From: Hoplostethus atlanticus
Taxonomy: Eukaryota > Chordata > Actinopteri > Trachichthyiformes > Trachichthyidae
Length of the DNA stretch: 64,000 nucleotides
Assembly (NCBI GenBank): GCA_034670405.1
Contig: JAXDDX010000072.1
Coordinates: 806,001 to 870,000 of the forward strand
Direction: 5' to 3'
Below the pieces are notes generated by a model. The model was not told the DNA's origin. It saw only the letters and a list, made by a program, of their open reading frames with translations, and ran no database searches. The stretch's first letter is position 1. Each line of letters starts with the position of its first letter. The translations under genes were made by a program, and so were the position numbers. Positions 1-13,897 of the stretch are shown here, piece after piece.

Positions 1-3000
1 TGTTCCGCAAACAAGGTGGCAAAAAGCTGGATTTACCCTAAATAAACCAATATACCAATTCAAATACTGAATGGAGCATGATACAACTTCCCTACAATAA
101 GTCACCTTAACTTGGACACTAAAGCTTAAGTGCCACCCTTGCTGACTGAGCATATTCCCAATGTGAATATATGACTGTGAAGCAGGGTGTCGTTGGAAAA
201 GAGCAGAGTTGAGGTCAGTTGACTGGATAAATAAAGGTTCAAATAAAAAGTGACATAATAGGCTGGCTTACCTTGGCTGTAGGTTCCTCTCCGGGACCCG
301 GGGGATCCTAAACGAGAATGCATGGGTTAGCCATACAAATAAACACCAAGATCCTCTGAGCTTTAAATCACAGCTGATTCCAGCCTTTGACATTAGGGAT
401 CCCTGAGGATCTATTTCTAAGGGAAAGAGTTCGGGGTGGGTTTCCACTTATATGCTGTTTTTCTTTTCTTTTGGGGTTCCCCCGTTCGGCCCAGTCACCT
501 CGACAACTGTTATTTCACTTTATGTGTGTGGCTCTTTTTCTTCTCCATGGTGATTCAAGGAATGTCTCAAATCATCCGCAGGTTTTTATTACAATCTTGA
601 TGAATTAAAGGAAAAATCCACCCTCAGATACTTACACTGTTGGAAATCAGCAATCTGTGACGTTCACTGCATTCCAGCAGTTTTAACCTTTTAGCCTCGT
701 TTCATTTTACTGTCATATTAAGAGCAGAGTTGGGTGGTAACCCGTTAAACCCGTTGTTTTCCCTTAATATCAGATTGAAGTTGCATTATCCAAAACTATA
801 CGAAATGGTAAAAAAGTTGACTTTCTCTTTCATTGATTTTGTCCGGTAAAAAGACGAGTAGATTGGACATAAATGCTTTTTGGTTTCCTGATCAGTCACA
901 GGAGGGAAATTGCTTATCCTGATGAGCTTTTGAAGGTGAGAGAATGAGCAATATAATGGAGTACTGACGTTACTTTTGAAATCACTTATGAGTAATATAT
1001 TACTTTTTGGAGTTGAACCCAACACTGAGCAAGAGAAAAAGCCAAACTCACTCACCCACTCATCAGTTGATAAAAGAGAGCGAAAGAGAGCGATGAAGAG
1101 GCAAAGCGAAAGAGAGCAGGGGGAAGACTTGACAAGAAAAATGTTCCTTTGGTATCTTTCTCCGGAGGGCCGGCCATTCATCATCCCGTCAGGCGGGTCG
1201 GAGTGGTGCGGCGGCTCGGCTAACCACAATGGATGTTATTCCAGGCATTGCCCACGGCCCCTGACAGGCCCTCCAGTGTTTCGCCCTGCCAGGGCTTGCA
1301 TGAAAAAGTGATGGTGAGTAAAAAAATAAATTAAAAAAAAGAGGGAAAACCGTCCCCAGTCTGTGATCACGGCGGCCTGTTGAGTGATATTTTTGGCATT
1401 TTTCAGGGTGTGGTAAAGCCATGGAAATGGACTGTGAATGACCTGGATGCTCTCAGCGAGGTGTGATGCTGAAGCAAAGCCGTTTTATATCGAGCGCATC
1501 CAGGCAGGTTGTCCTGAGGGAGAGGTTTGTATCCTGTCACTCCTCACACTTTCATCACTCTTTGGTTACGGCTACACTTACGGCACCACATCATTTCAAG
1601 TGCAAGTAGATTATAAGTCCATTACAAACTTTTCTTACGATGTAATCATCAGAAAAGACATTAAATTTAATATCATATCATTAACTATGCAGTTGCCCCA
1701 TGAAATACTCAACCCCTTCACTTTTGCAGTGTTTATCATGTCACGCTCTGGTTACGATAATTATCATGCACTGACATAGTATTTATAAAGCACATATGAT
1801 GCCCAATAACACCCTATGAGCACTACTTTAAGTAAAGGGTTGTAAATGTCTTCTTAAATTGTAACAGAAATGTCAAGAAACTCCTGCCAACTCTTCAAGT
1901 ACAATTATTGCTGCAAAGAAAACAGAAAATACACATTATTCTGGTTGTAGTTGAGCAGTGGCTGTTTTAGGTGCACGTCATTATCTAAAGGCTAAAATAA
2001 TACCTGTCAAAAAAGACCCTTTCTAACAAGCAGCCCGCTAATCAAATTTAGACATTCTTATGCTACTCTGATAGGCAACTCCAAGTCATTTTCCACCAAA
2101 TGACGCTCATTAGGGTTGGCTTTCGCGAAGCAAACGTGAGAGTGTCCTCCAGCGGTCTCTACTTTGGGAATGAGGCCGAAAAAGAGCCGACCACACTAAA
2201 GGCCAACACTCAATAAAAACTAACCACAAGTGTTGAATGGGCAAGAGAATGCACTCGTTGTCGTGTGTATTCCTAAATCAGGACCCATGAAAATGTGGGA
2301 AAAACTCACTAACTGACCTGTAACAAAATGACCTGTAATAACTATCACTAACAGCTTTGGGAAAGCGCAGAAGCCACCGTGGAAGCCATGCAGCCTGTCT
2401 ACACACATTTGTTATGAACCAGTTTGAGCTCTGCCTGAGCTCTCTCTGTGCCATTAATGTACACATCATTTGTTAGAAATGTTGGTGATCGCGCTATTAT
2501 TTGGGGTTTAAGGCGGCAATCCTCAAAATCTTTTTTGTTATTTTTATTATATTTATTATTTCCCAATTTCTCTAAAAACATATGAAATTCCTTTATTTCA
2601 GTTTCATTTTGATTGAATAAGGATTGCATGGTAAAACCCACAAAATTTCTATAATTGCACAAGGGGTTTCTTCTTTCAAGCATGACTGTATATGGCCAAA
2701 GATGTATAAATTGGCTGACATAGTAATCTCAATCTCACAAAAGGTTGAAGATACATCACCTGTACTGGCGATTAATTCCTTGGCCCGGCTGCAGAGAAAC
2801 AAAAGAACCACACCAGTTAGACAGACATCAAAACCGCTGCCTTCAGAATCACACACTAGGGATCAACAGGCTTTTCATGGAAAAGGAATTTCATTGTTAT
2901 CCAATAGCGGAACATAAAGGCCATTGGCGTTCCAGCAAGTGACTATTTGGTGAAATATGTGACGTTGTAGCAGCGATAGGAAAATGTGATGGCGGTGTGG

Positions 3001-6000
3001 CTCACTTCTCCAGGCTGGGGGAGCGAGTGAGGAGGTTGGCCGAGGACGCCGCCTTCTTGTCCAGGCGCTTCCTGTTCCTGTCCGGGATGTCCTTCCCCAG
3101 CTTCTCGCTGTTCCTGCGAACCCTGGAAGACCAGCAGACACGGATTCAACTTCGGCTGCAAGCAGTGAACACCCACTGCATGCACACACACACACACACA
3201 CACACTAAATCCCACACATATATCAATGCGTTTAGGCAAGATCTGCATGCATGCGAATACACCCATAACCGCAAAGGTGAATGGATGGGTCTTACGGTAA
3301 ATGTGGGAAAATGTGCACATTTACAATTTTCCACCAACTCTGCGGTAAATGTGCACATTTACCAGCGGGGCAAATAAAATCTGGTAAATATGTACATTTC
3401 CCAGTTAGTGAGAGTGGAAAATGTTAGTCACAGTAGCAAGAGGCTCTCTCACAGTCCCGCCACTACGCTTTGTTTGGGCACCACGTTGCCAAAATGCTGA
3501 GATCTGTAGGGTGCGGGAGATTAATTCATATTTTAGTCTATTTTTAGCCTACACGACTCATTTCCTTCCATGTGTAAAAAGATGTGGATGCCAAAACAGG
3601 CTTGCCTCTAAATTAAATAAAGAATCTAGTGTAACATAAGGCCAATAATCTGTTAATAAGGCTCTACTACAACAGATACTTTTATTATGTAGCCACACAT
3701 TTGTCTTACTATTTCCATGGACTACATTCATTCCCTAATGCCCTGACTCTAACCTAAACCTAATTCCAATCTTAACCCTAAACTAACTTTAACTTTAACC
3801 CTTACCTTAACGTAAACCTACTCCTGATGCTAAACCTCCTTACCCTACACTAACCCCTTAAAGAAGTGAAGACCAGCCAAAATGTCAACCCTCCTATCAT
3901 CAGCCTCTGATGTGGGATGTGAAATTCATCTGCCAACCCCACCCCTCCCTTCTCGTCCTCCCATCCTTCATCTGTTCCAAGTGTACTTCATGATAATGCA
4001 CCTTGTACGTATCAACCACATTAAAGAGAATTTTACCTGATTTTCCATCTTGATAAAGTACTAAATGTTATGGTCTATGGTGCACACTGAGGTACAAGTC
4101 TCCCAGTACCACCGGTTTCCATGGAGGGGCATGAAAGAGCCGAGCTGAGAGACTAAGAGCATATGTTATCAATTGACAGCAGCCCTCTGACAAGCCACAA
4201 CAAGGAAGTAGAAAAGAGAACACAACAAGCACATATGCAAGTAAACAATAGCCACGGCGTTGTGGTATTTTAACAATTACTTCCTAATAGCTGCATGCAG
4301 TGTGGATAAACCCATTTGAGGACACGCAGTTCAAAGAGAACAGATCGCCGCATGACATCTGTGATTCAAAAGAGGAAGAAGATGTTAAAGGGCTGGTCAA
4401 CAGGTTAAAGTAGAATTTGGAAACATTACAGCTTGTGTCTCTGCAAAACCCAGATCCTTGGTGGCGTCGTGTCAACAATGCACATCTGCAGTGTCTCACA
4501 AAACTTAAAATCAGTTTCATTTTTTATGGCTTGTTTCAACAGAGAGGACCACTGTGGAGCTCATGTCGATGGATATTAACTTTCGTGTATGCAGCTTGGA
4601 CAGATCTGCCATTTTTAAACCTTTTTTTATCCTTGAATGCTACATAAAAGAGGCGCTGACATGGCAGCGCGCTCTACACTCATGTAACCCCCCCACCCCA
4701 CCCCCAAGCTTATCCGACCATTCAGTGCTATTGTATACATACTGTACGCGGTGCTGTGTTCAATTGCCCTCACATCACATTTTCCACTGGGCTCAAATCT
4801 GTGTGTGTGTTGCTGATCTTGGATCTGTCACTCAGCGTGGACGAGCGCTGCCGCTATGTTACACTAAGGCCTTATGTTTCCCATCCCACACATCATCCAG
4901 CCCCCTGTTCAAACACATGGAAAAGAACGCACATGGAGGCTGGAGCGAACATGAAGACAGAACATGTCATCCCCCTTGGGTTTCCTGCTGTAACACAGCG
5001 TAATCACAACCTGGCAACCTGAATCGGATTGCGTAATAGGGCTCCACGACTGGGGTTTGCAGTTACACAAGTCAGGATCAGGAAGAAGTTGATTTGTCCT
5101 TAAAAGCCATGCAGTCAGTTGCAAGACAGAAGGCAAGGGTGTTGATGAAGACATGGGTGATGAGTGGGAAGATGGCGGGGTCACGCACAGTGGTTTCTTC
5201 TCTCCTTCCTGGATGGTGGACAGGGGTCCCGGACGGGGACTGGGACTCTGCTCTTTACTGGGGGCCGGGGAGACCGAGGCAGAGCCCCGCTCCTCCGGAG
5301 AGCTGTTGGTGTCCTGGAAGTCCTCCCTCTGGAGGCTTCTAAGGGTGGTGGGCTGGATGGGCTCTTCCACCGATGACGTCCAGCTCAGCTCCTTGTCCTG
5401 CTCGTCTTCTTCCTGCTCCTCATCCTCCTCTTCCAGCCCCGGGACGCGGTGGAGCTTAGCCCGGGAGCCCTCGACCACAGGCTCCCCGTCAAGGAGGGCG
5501 TCCTCGAGCTGCAGGCTCTGGACCGCCCTGGTGAGAGCCAGAGGGACCCTGTCCGGTACGACATCCTGCCCCAGTACAGTGGGCTCTGTCTGGGTTGACC
5601 TGTCCAGTGTTGGGGGTCTGGACCTGGGCTCCAGGGACACTGGGTGCCCTATGTGGCCATTCTCATTGGTCACAAAGCTGTTTGACGCTTGGCTAGAGAT
5701 AGTTAAAGGGTTGAGAACAGGGGAGGGTCATGGAAATCATACAGACATTATATAAACACAACCAGACTAACATGCTACTAACATAACTAATTCACTGACC
5801 CTGTGAGCTTCAAATAATGAGCCAGTAGGTGACAAAGACAATGGGAGATAAAGAATTATGGGTATACATCAACTACAATGAAACAATAACGATAGGCAAG
5901 CCCCTCTACCGCCCTGTCCGTCTAAGCCCTGTCCTTTGGCTTGGTGTGTTGGTCCAGTACCTGGTGGCAGGGTGGCGAAGTCCATCGGGGGCCGAGCTGA

Positions 6001-7544
6001 AGGACGGTTTCCGGCTGCTGGTGCACCAATCCGAACAGCTGACCTGGTTCAGCACCCGCGCAGCACCCGGGTTCACTGGGAGGGAGGACAGTTTGGACAC
6101 TGGTTAGAGTGTTAAGGTATTGGTACAGATGATTTTGTTCCATTGTAGTCGGTCGGTGAGGTCGGTGAGGTCATCATAAGGCAAACAACACATTTTCACA
6201 TTTTCAGAAAAGTGCTAAGCGGTTAAGCATAGAGTCTGCTGGAAGAAAAAACAGACTTTTGTCTTCACCTGACAAGCCTGGCAAGTTTGTCCATTACTTA
6301 GCCTTTACACAATATATAATATAGCATGACATGTCTTGGCAAGTTTGTTCATTATCTACATTACATCAAGATTACATCAAGATTGGTAATGCTTTTCAAC
6401 TCTGCTCATATTTTCCACCATCCTTGCAACAGGAGCAGGAGGGCACGGATCTCTTCCGATCGTCTGGTCGGTCAATCGCAACTATGGTACCATATGACAT
6501 TCCAGCTTTACGCCTCGTGGCGAAGGGCGAAGATCACCCACCTGCAATGAGCTGCTGTTTGAGCAATGGGAGGAGCTGATCTTGGAGGCGGAGCCTGCGC
6601 AGGGCGTCGGCCAGTGATGACTTCAGAAGCGTGATCTCGTCTTCCTGCGCTTGCAGACGCACCTCCATCATGGACACCCGGTCCGGGAACTCGGTGCTGC
6701 TGTCTGCCGACACGTCATCTAAATAATCAATATAATAATCAGACAAAACATCAAAGAAATCAACTAAACAAATGCCCCATAAAGTATTCAACTGCCTTCA
6801 TTTTTTTGTGTTTATTATGACATTAGTCCAAGCAAAATAGGCCAGACATAAGCCAGATCATTCAGATTTGTGTAAAAACATCGGTTGGGTTATTCCTGGA
6901 CATATTCATAATTGGAGCCATGGCAAAAATGTTAGCGACATTTTTCTTTCTTGTATTATTTTCCTCCATATCGGCTGAACTGACCATCATAGCACGGACC
7001 CATGTTTTAAAGACGAGCGCTAAGGAAAACATCATAAACTGTTGAGCTCTTCAGGCAGCAAAGAGTTCAATGGCACTGCGTGAAGAAATACAATTTTAAG
7101 CTCACTTGGGGAAGGAAGTTGCACAATAAATATTGAAATGCCAGATAGTCATACATGATTCTGACATGTCTCCATCGTAGTTGCATGAGCATGAGTTGGT
7201 GTTTAAGAACATTATCAAGTGTATTTCTTTGTTTCCGTCTTGGCATGAAATATGACCAACATTGGATGACACCAAGGAACAACTCGCCCAACGGTAATCC
7301 ATCCTCGAAAACTCTTTCCATTTTTCTGCTCGATGTGTTTTCTGTTTTCATTCAGGAAGCCAATTTTATTCGCTTCCACCCCAGCTGATGGAAACACACC
7401 TAATTCATTTCAAGAGTTTGCTTCAAATTTGCTTGACAGGTGGATGGAAACGTACCCGGAGTCAGAAATAACAACAGACGTAATGGACCTGCATGCATGC
7501 TTAAGGGTTCCTGTATTGTATTGCTCTTCCATTACTGTCATTAC

Positions 7545-7575
<31 letters not shown>

Positions 7576-7765
7576 TTACATGCTGCTGTCCATTTTGAGA
7601 GGGAATTACAGATGTTTAGCTCATTGTGCTCAGACAGAGGAGTGTCCAAGGCCTCAAAGACCCCATTGTGTGTGGAGTGTAGCCATGGTTCTGGTGTGTG
7701 TGTGCGTGTGTGTGTGTGTGTGTGTGGGACATTGCTGGTTCTGGTCCAAACACTGTTCGTGCAAA

Positions 7766-7800
<35 letters not shown>

Positions 7801-10800
7801 AAAGCTGGGTGGTATCGGATGAATCCTCATGTTTGTGTCACGGGAATGACTCCCTCTGGTCTTGTGTCACTGGATGGAACAGAGCTGTTGCATGGCGAGC
7901 ATCAAGAGGGTACTTTCACGCTCTCGAGTCACCGAGTTTTGTTTTTTTCTCAACCGATAGTTTTCACGGTGGCTCAACCACTGCATTCTCGCTCGGCCGT
8001 TTACAGTGTTATTTTTGCATAGCAGTCCAACAAAGCTCAACAGTTAAGTGCCCAAGGAAGTTCGAAGGAAATGATTTGCCCGCTCCAAAGTAAGTAGGTG
8101 AGAGGTCTTCGGTCACCACAGCTCTCTGCAGAAACCCTTTAAGCCTCATCAACTCTATTTCAGCGACGTGTAAAAGCCTATATCCACAGCCTGGAATTAA
8201 CCGGTGCTAGTAAAGGTGCTCCAAATGAATGTCACTGGCACTTTAGAGACATGGTTTGAGCTGGGAGGGAAAAATCCACCCTAAAACACTAACATTTTGT
8301 TGTTTGGTGGTGTATTTTTATTATTCCTGTGGATAACTGGCCAAACGTAGACGACGTGACGTCACACTGAGATATTTCCAGCAGCTACAATGGAGTTTGA
8401 TAGCAGAAAATGTTTCATGGATCTAAAACGTCAACGGTAAACGTCAGGTTTTGGTGTCAGCCCCTCAGAATGAAAGAGCAAGAGATACTGACAGTAGCCT
8501 CAATAGACCAGAATGCAATGCAGCCAATCATAGACGCACGCTAATGTTCACAAACTAGTTGGCCTAGCTAGTTAACAGGTGAGATGAAACAAAATCTACC
8601 CTCTCTTAGCAAAGTGATATCACCCTACTTTTGACTGAAAGCAACAAGTTCACAAAAAAGCAAGCACGAATGAGTCCTTGTGTGGCTGGCTAGTAAAGGG
8701 TTAAAGGAAATTAGGTTTGCAACTATGAGTCATCTTCTGTGAATCATGAAGAAAAAAAGATAAGATGTGAACTTGGATATCAGCCTACAAGGCCTGAGAA
8801 AGGGGTAGGAGGAGGAGACAGAGAAGGAGGAGAAGGAGGGGCTGTACTTCTCAAGCGATACTTAAGTGATACTTGAGAAGTTCATGGTGGCATGTGCATT
8901 GCGGCAACTTTTTCAAGATGATAACACGTGAAAAGCTCATTTATGTACAGTCTTTGCCTGTTCTCAAACTTTTGTCCCTGCTGCCCCACCGTACACCCTC
9001 CACTGACCGCGAGCCAATCAAATCAGTGTGAAACAATGTGTGGGGAGGGGAGTACTTCAAAATGCTCCCTTAGAAGTTGAATTCTGCTGCACGTCATCGT
9101 GAACTACAAACTTTCTATGGAGAGTTTTAGTGTCCCCTCTGCGTAGCAAAGATAACCAGAGCATGGACAATAGCTACAGGTTGCTACATGTAAATGTAGC
9201 AGCGCCAATCCAAACGTATTGATGTCAGCCAATAAAAACCTCTCAGCAGGAGGATGGCTTTGATTCGGGAGTCAAAGCGAGGATGAGGATGGAGGGTAGG
9301 AAGAGGGAGTGTCAGACTATGAATCAAACAAACGATTATCTTTGGCGTTTTTTCAAGAACTCGAACCCTCTCTGGAAGCAACTTTGACCTGGTAGCTGGT
9401 ATCCGGATAGCACTGTGTCAACATCAGCAAGAAGCCACTGCATTTGCCAACATGGTGACGTAAACACACCCAGAGGCCTACAGTCGATGTTAAGGCATGT
9501 TTGGGATGTGATTCACGGTGGCTTGCGGCTGTCGGCCTTTTTATGAATTTGAGTTGATTCTTTTTTGCCTTTGTGATCAAAGTGAGAGCAACATGTTATG
9601 TGGATGTTTCTCCTGAGTTGAATTTGAGAAACAAGAGAAAATGCCTCTAGTGACTAGTCTCATGTTAGTGTTGACATAAAAGGGATATATATATAAGATC
9701 TCTTCTTGGATTTTGCTTTCCTATGGGTGAGTCTGACTGTTACCCGCAATGGTCCTCTCTCTCAGCTGGACCTTAAGTGTGGTATGGAGCCATTCACAAT
9801 ACCATGAAGCCTGTTTTCACTGCCGATTTCTGATCAAACATGATGTCTCCCAGGCTACATTCACACTGCAGCTGAAATCGCGGTTCAAAATCACATCCTG
9901 AGGCGTAGGTCCTATGTGCAACTGGCATTTCAATCAAATCAGAATTTGTCAGCATTGCAATGACAACAAGCAAATCTTACGTCATTCATTTGAGACAACT
10001 GTCGACAAAGTGACACGACCATGGAAAGACTTTGGTGAGACGCCTCAATTTAGTCAAGACTTGAAACCACATACTGTAACCAAAACCTTTGTTACTATGC
10101 TATGTGTCTTTTCGACATTGCAGCCAGTTCTTATTGGTATGGGATATGAGTTAGACCCTCGAGTTGGTATGGACAGTCAAACAAAAAAATTAGATATGAG
10201 CAGCAATTCAGAATTGAGCATGAAGGCCTGAACGTAGCCTCAGAGTGATTCAATTTGAAAAAGTGAAATCCGCTGTGACCAGATTTGCTTAGTGTCTTCT
10301 GCACCATTTTACACTTCATCCCTGAACGTTGCATAGAAACCTCTGGCCAGTGGCCAGTGCAGGGGAAGGAAGTGTTTCACAAAGTGATAGAAACAGCTCA
10401 CTGGGAATTTCCAGCGAGACCACATGCTATCTTTGCAGAACAAAATGTGGCCTGGTTGGGCAGGAAGTTGGAGCTGCAAAAAAAGAATTCATGAAGCAGT
10501 TGGTTCTCTATCTGCTCACGTGTCCCTGTGGATTGCTATGCAGATTACGCACGCATGCATGCAAGCGCCCAACGAATGCATGTGGACGCAGAACATGCAC
10601 ATGCATACGTACACATGCAAACACACACAAAACCTTGTATCTCCAAAGTGTCAACTTTCCAGGAACACATATGAGACCTATTTAATGCTTGCAATCCAAG
10701 TTTAGACCAATTTAACAACCAAAATAAACAAACAGGAAAAACCAGCCTATTTCCTACATAGAGGTGGCAGCAATTCCAACAGTTTTAGAGAAGCCCGCCA

Positions 10801-13763
10801 AAAGCTTAGAAGGTGGTGCAACCCTAAATGACAAGGGGCAGACTCAGGATAAAGGATAAAGCAGGATCAGGATGTAGTTGGAGGTACTGATGGCATAGGG
10901 AGGTCAGGACTACCAGGTACCTCACTGCCTCACTTGGCTCATTCAAAACGGTTCCAGTGTATGAAATGAAAGTGTGGGGAGGAAGAAACTCGGCTGGAGG
11001 AAGTTGTGGGTATGGAGGAAAACCAAATAAGATTCATTAGATGTGCAAGCGATCTCTCCGAAATCAGCGTCAACGGGTAGGGGGAGGACCCTTCCTGTAC
11101 CATACTCATATTTTGTCAGGATGCAAAAGAACGGTACACCCAGTGACATAGCCAAGTGCTGAAGTCTCTAGCAGCAGCAATTGAAAGCAAGCGGGTAGAA
11201 ATTCATTCATCAACTGAGAGGGGGGAAATGGTACGGCTGGTTTTGTCCGTGACGAAGAAAAGACTAAGAGTTTCTGAGCAGGCATATTGTAGGCCAGGTA
11301 AGAGTGGGAAGAGATTGACAAATGACAGTAGACGTGGGGTTGATAATCCCACAGGAAATAGTGAGCACTAACTTAAGGCCAGACTTGGTGCTGTTGTCAC
11401 AGACGCAGCAGATAGTGTATTTTATTGAGTTTAGAGTGCCCATGGGAGGACGCAGCAGATGAGGCTTATGGGGCATAGGAAAATGGTTAGATATACTGAG
11501 TTGGTTGAGGTTGGATGCCAGAAAAGATGGTGAAAGGAATAAGTCAATTTAATACTTTTGAAGGCCTTAAATTTTGATATTTTAAGACCTTTTCAGACTT
11601 TTTAAGGACCTGCAGGCACACACACACACACACAGAGGAATGGAATCCACCAAGCTGTTATGTCTTGGGGATTATGGGGGAAGATACAAACCCCCCCTAG
11701 ATCACGGGATCTTCGAGAAAGGCTTCCATCCAAACACGTGCAACTAAGCCTTCCTCGTCCGTGCAGACTCGAAGAGAAAGTTTAGTCTCGGGCTGCAGCT
11801 TAATAGCCGCACTAAAACCCTCCTCACTAAACACAACCTGATGATAAACAATTAAAACATTCCAGTCCTCCGTTGTTTTTGCGAGGCTGCCACCGAAACA
11901 TGGGTGGAAAAGGCTGAGAAAAGCAGAACCACATGCTAAAAAGCTTGTTCCCGCTAATGGGCGTTGTGGGCCTCCTGCCTCCTTTTTGTGATGGGAAAAG
12001 GAGCCTTCATCAGTCAGTGAGTTGCATCAAAGGCCCACCGTCCTTAGTAAATAAACAAGTTTCCCGTCTGAGAAACCCGACAACACTCAGTTCGGGTCAA
12101 GTCTCAGACAGTGATGGATGAACACGTTAACGTTAAAGCCTTATTGTTGTCCGTCTTCCCCCAGAAACTTTGTTCTCGCTCTTTGATTTGGCTTTTGTGG
12201 GGCTGCGGACGTTGAGTGTTTTGAATTTTTCTTGGGGTAGGGAATTGTCGAGGGTTAGACCAATATGGGTTTTTCGATAGTTATTTATTGAAACTGCGGA
12301 TAGCCGATATTTTGTGCCAATACTATGCTTCTTTTTGACTCTTTTCATGCCAACACAATTATTCAGAATTTCACCCCAGAACTTTATTGTTGTCAGGTTG
12401 GAAAAGCCTCTGAAACAGCATTTAGACCATCATGGGACAGGTCAATATCCAATGTTTCATAAAAGGCCAATATCGGCCCCATATATCGGTCTAACCTTCG
12501 TCTTAACTGCTGGGAAGTTGTCATGCATGCGTCTGATATCACTACTGTAGCCTGGAGGGGTCTGAGGCTTGACTCTAGCCAACTGGCTCCAGTGAAATGG
12601 GCCATTTACGCCTTTGCAGCTGATAAGATAAACACACGACGTCACACGTTTACCCTCCAACCACCACACACGTCAGTGCATGCTAGCCTGATGAAGGACA
12701 GGAAACACCCGGCGACTGGCCAAAAAAGAGGAACATCCACCACTGCTACAGGGGATAAATTGAGGAAGCTAGGTAACTAGCGGCGTATACAAAACTAGAT
12801 GCAGTGTGTCAGTCTCAGCTAGGGTTAGAGCGATATATGGGTTTGCAAATATATAGCGCCGATATTGGTCTTTTATTAATGATAATGATATGATGGATAT
12901 GATGCAGTTTGATTGATTACATATTTATTGTAGAATTGATCAATACTATACTGGTTGTCTATGGGAAGACCTTCATCTGAACTGATTCTAATGAGACACT
13001 TATTATTATTAACATTGGTTTCAATGGAGATTTTTTGTGTCCCATCATCTAAATGTTGTTTCATTTTCTTTTTCACCCTGACAAGAATACAATTCTTCAT
13101 TCATTACATTGTTGTGTGAAATGTGCTATATAATGACATTATATTTCATTTGAAATTGAAAGTTATTGAGCGCATAATATTGGCTATTAGCTAAAAATAT
13201 CAGTATCGGCCTTCAAAAACCCATATCGGCTGAGGCCTACCGTACACATTCACCACAATAGCGGAGAATAAATGTACCGTATAGAGGAAAGGCCAGGGAG
13301 GAAGCTGGGCAACTAGCGGCGCATACCAAAATGACGTGGATGGGTCTCAGCTGTGTTATCGGCTTAGTTCCATACCGCTGATTTCGTACGGGAGGAAACA
13401 TGCTTCGGCTGCGAAGCATATTACAGATGCGTAGCTGAAAAATGAACTGGGTGAAAATTAGGGTTAGACCGATATATCAGCTTGCCGATATTTGCCTTTT
13501 ATTACATATCAGATATCAGTCAGTCAGAGATAGAACTTAATAGGTGTGGGGGGTCATATGAAGAGCTGCTACCCTAAAAGCTGGAGTTTTAGTGTCCCAT
13601 GATGGTACTTGTAATTTGGGGGCATGAAAATGGCCTAATTTCAAGTTCCTAATTCTTGAGTGTTATATATTGGCTATCGGCAGTTTCAATACAAAAATAT
13701 CGGTATCACCCTTTAAATACTCATATCAGTTGAACCCTAGTGGAAATGAAAAACTAAAGGGAT

Positions 13764-13812
<49 letters not shown>

Positions 13813-13865
13813 TAAACATGCAATCAATCAAACTTCAGCACATCCATCATATCAAAGGCACAAAG

Positions 13866-13897
<32 letters not shown>

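Noticed and set aside
3740-3860. Possible interstitial telomere
   Set aside because: Units are irregular (CTAACC, CCTAAAC, TTAACC) with no run of perfect TTAGGG.
5153-5755. 200-residue plus-strand ORF rich in Ser/Glu
   Set aside because: Antisense of eml3 exon 4; the minus strand carries the EML3 motifs and splice sites.
7333-7822. Cys/Val-rich ORFs
   Set aside because: Translations of TG microsatellites with no family resemblance.
11530-11610. AAGACCTTTTCAGACTTTTTAA-type palindromic stretch as a terminator or regulator
   Set aside because: Resembles a common fish dispersed repeat fragment and there is no gene end nearby.
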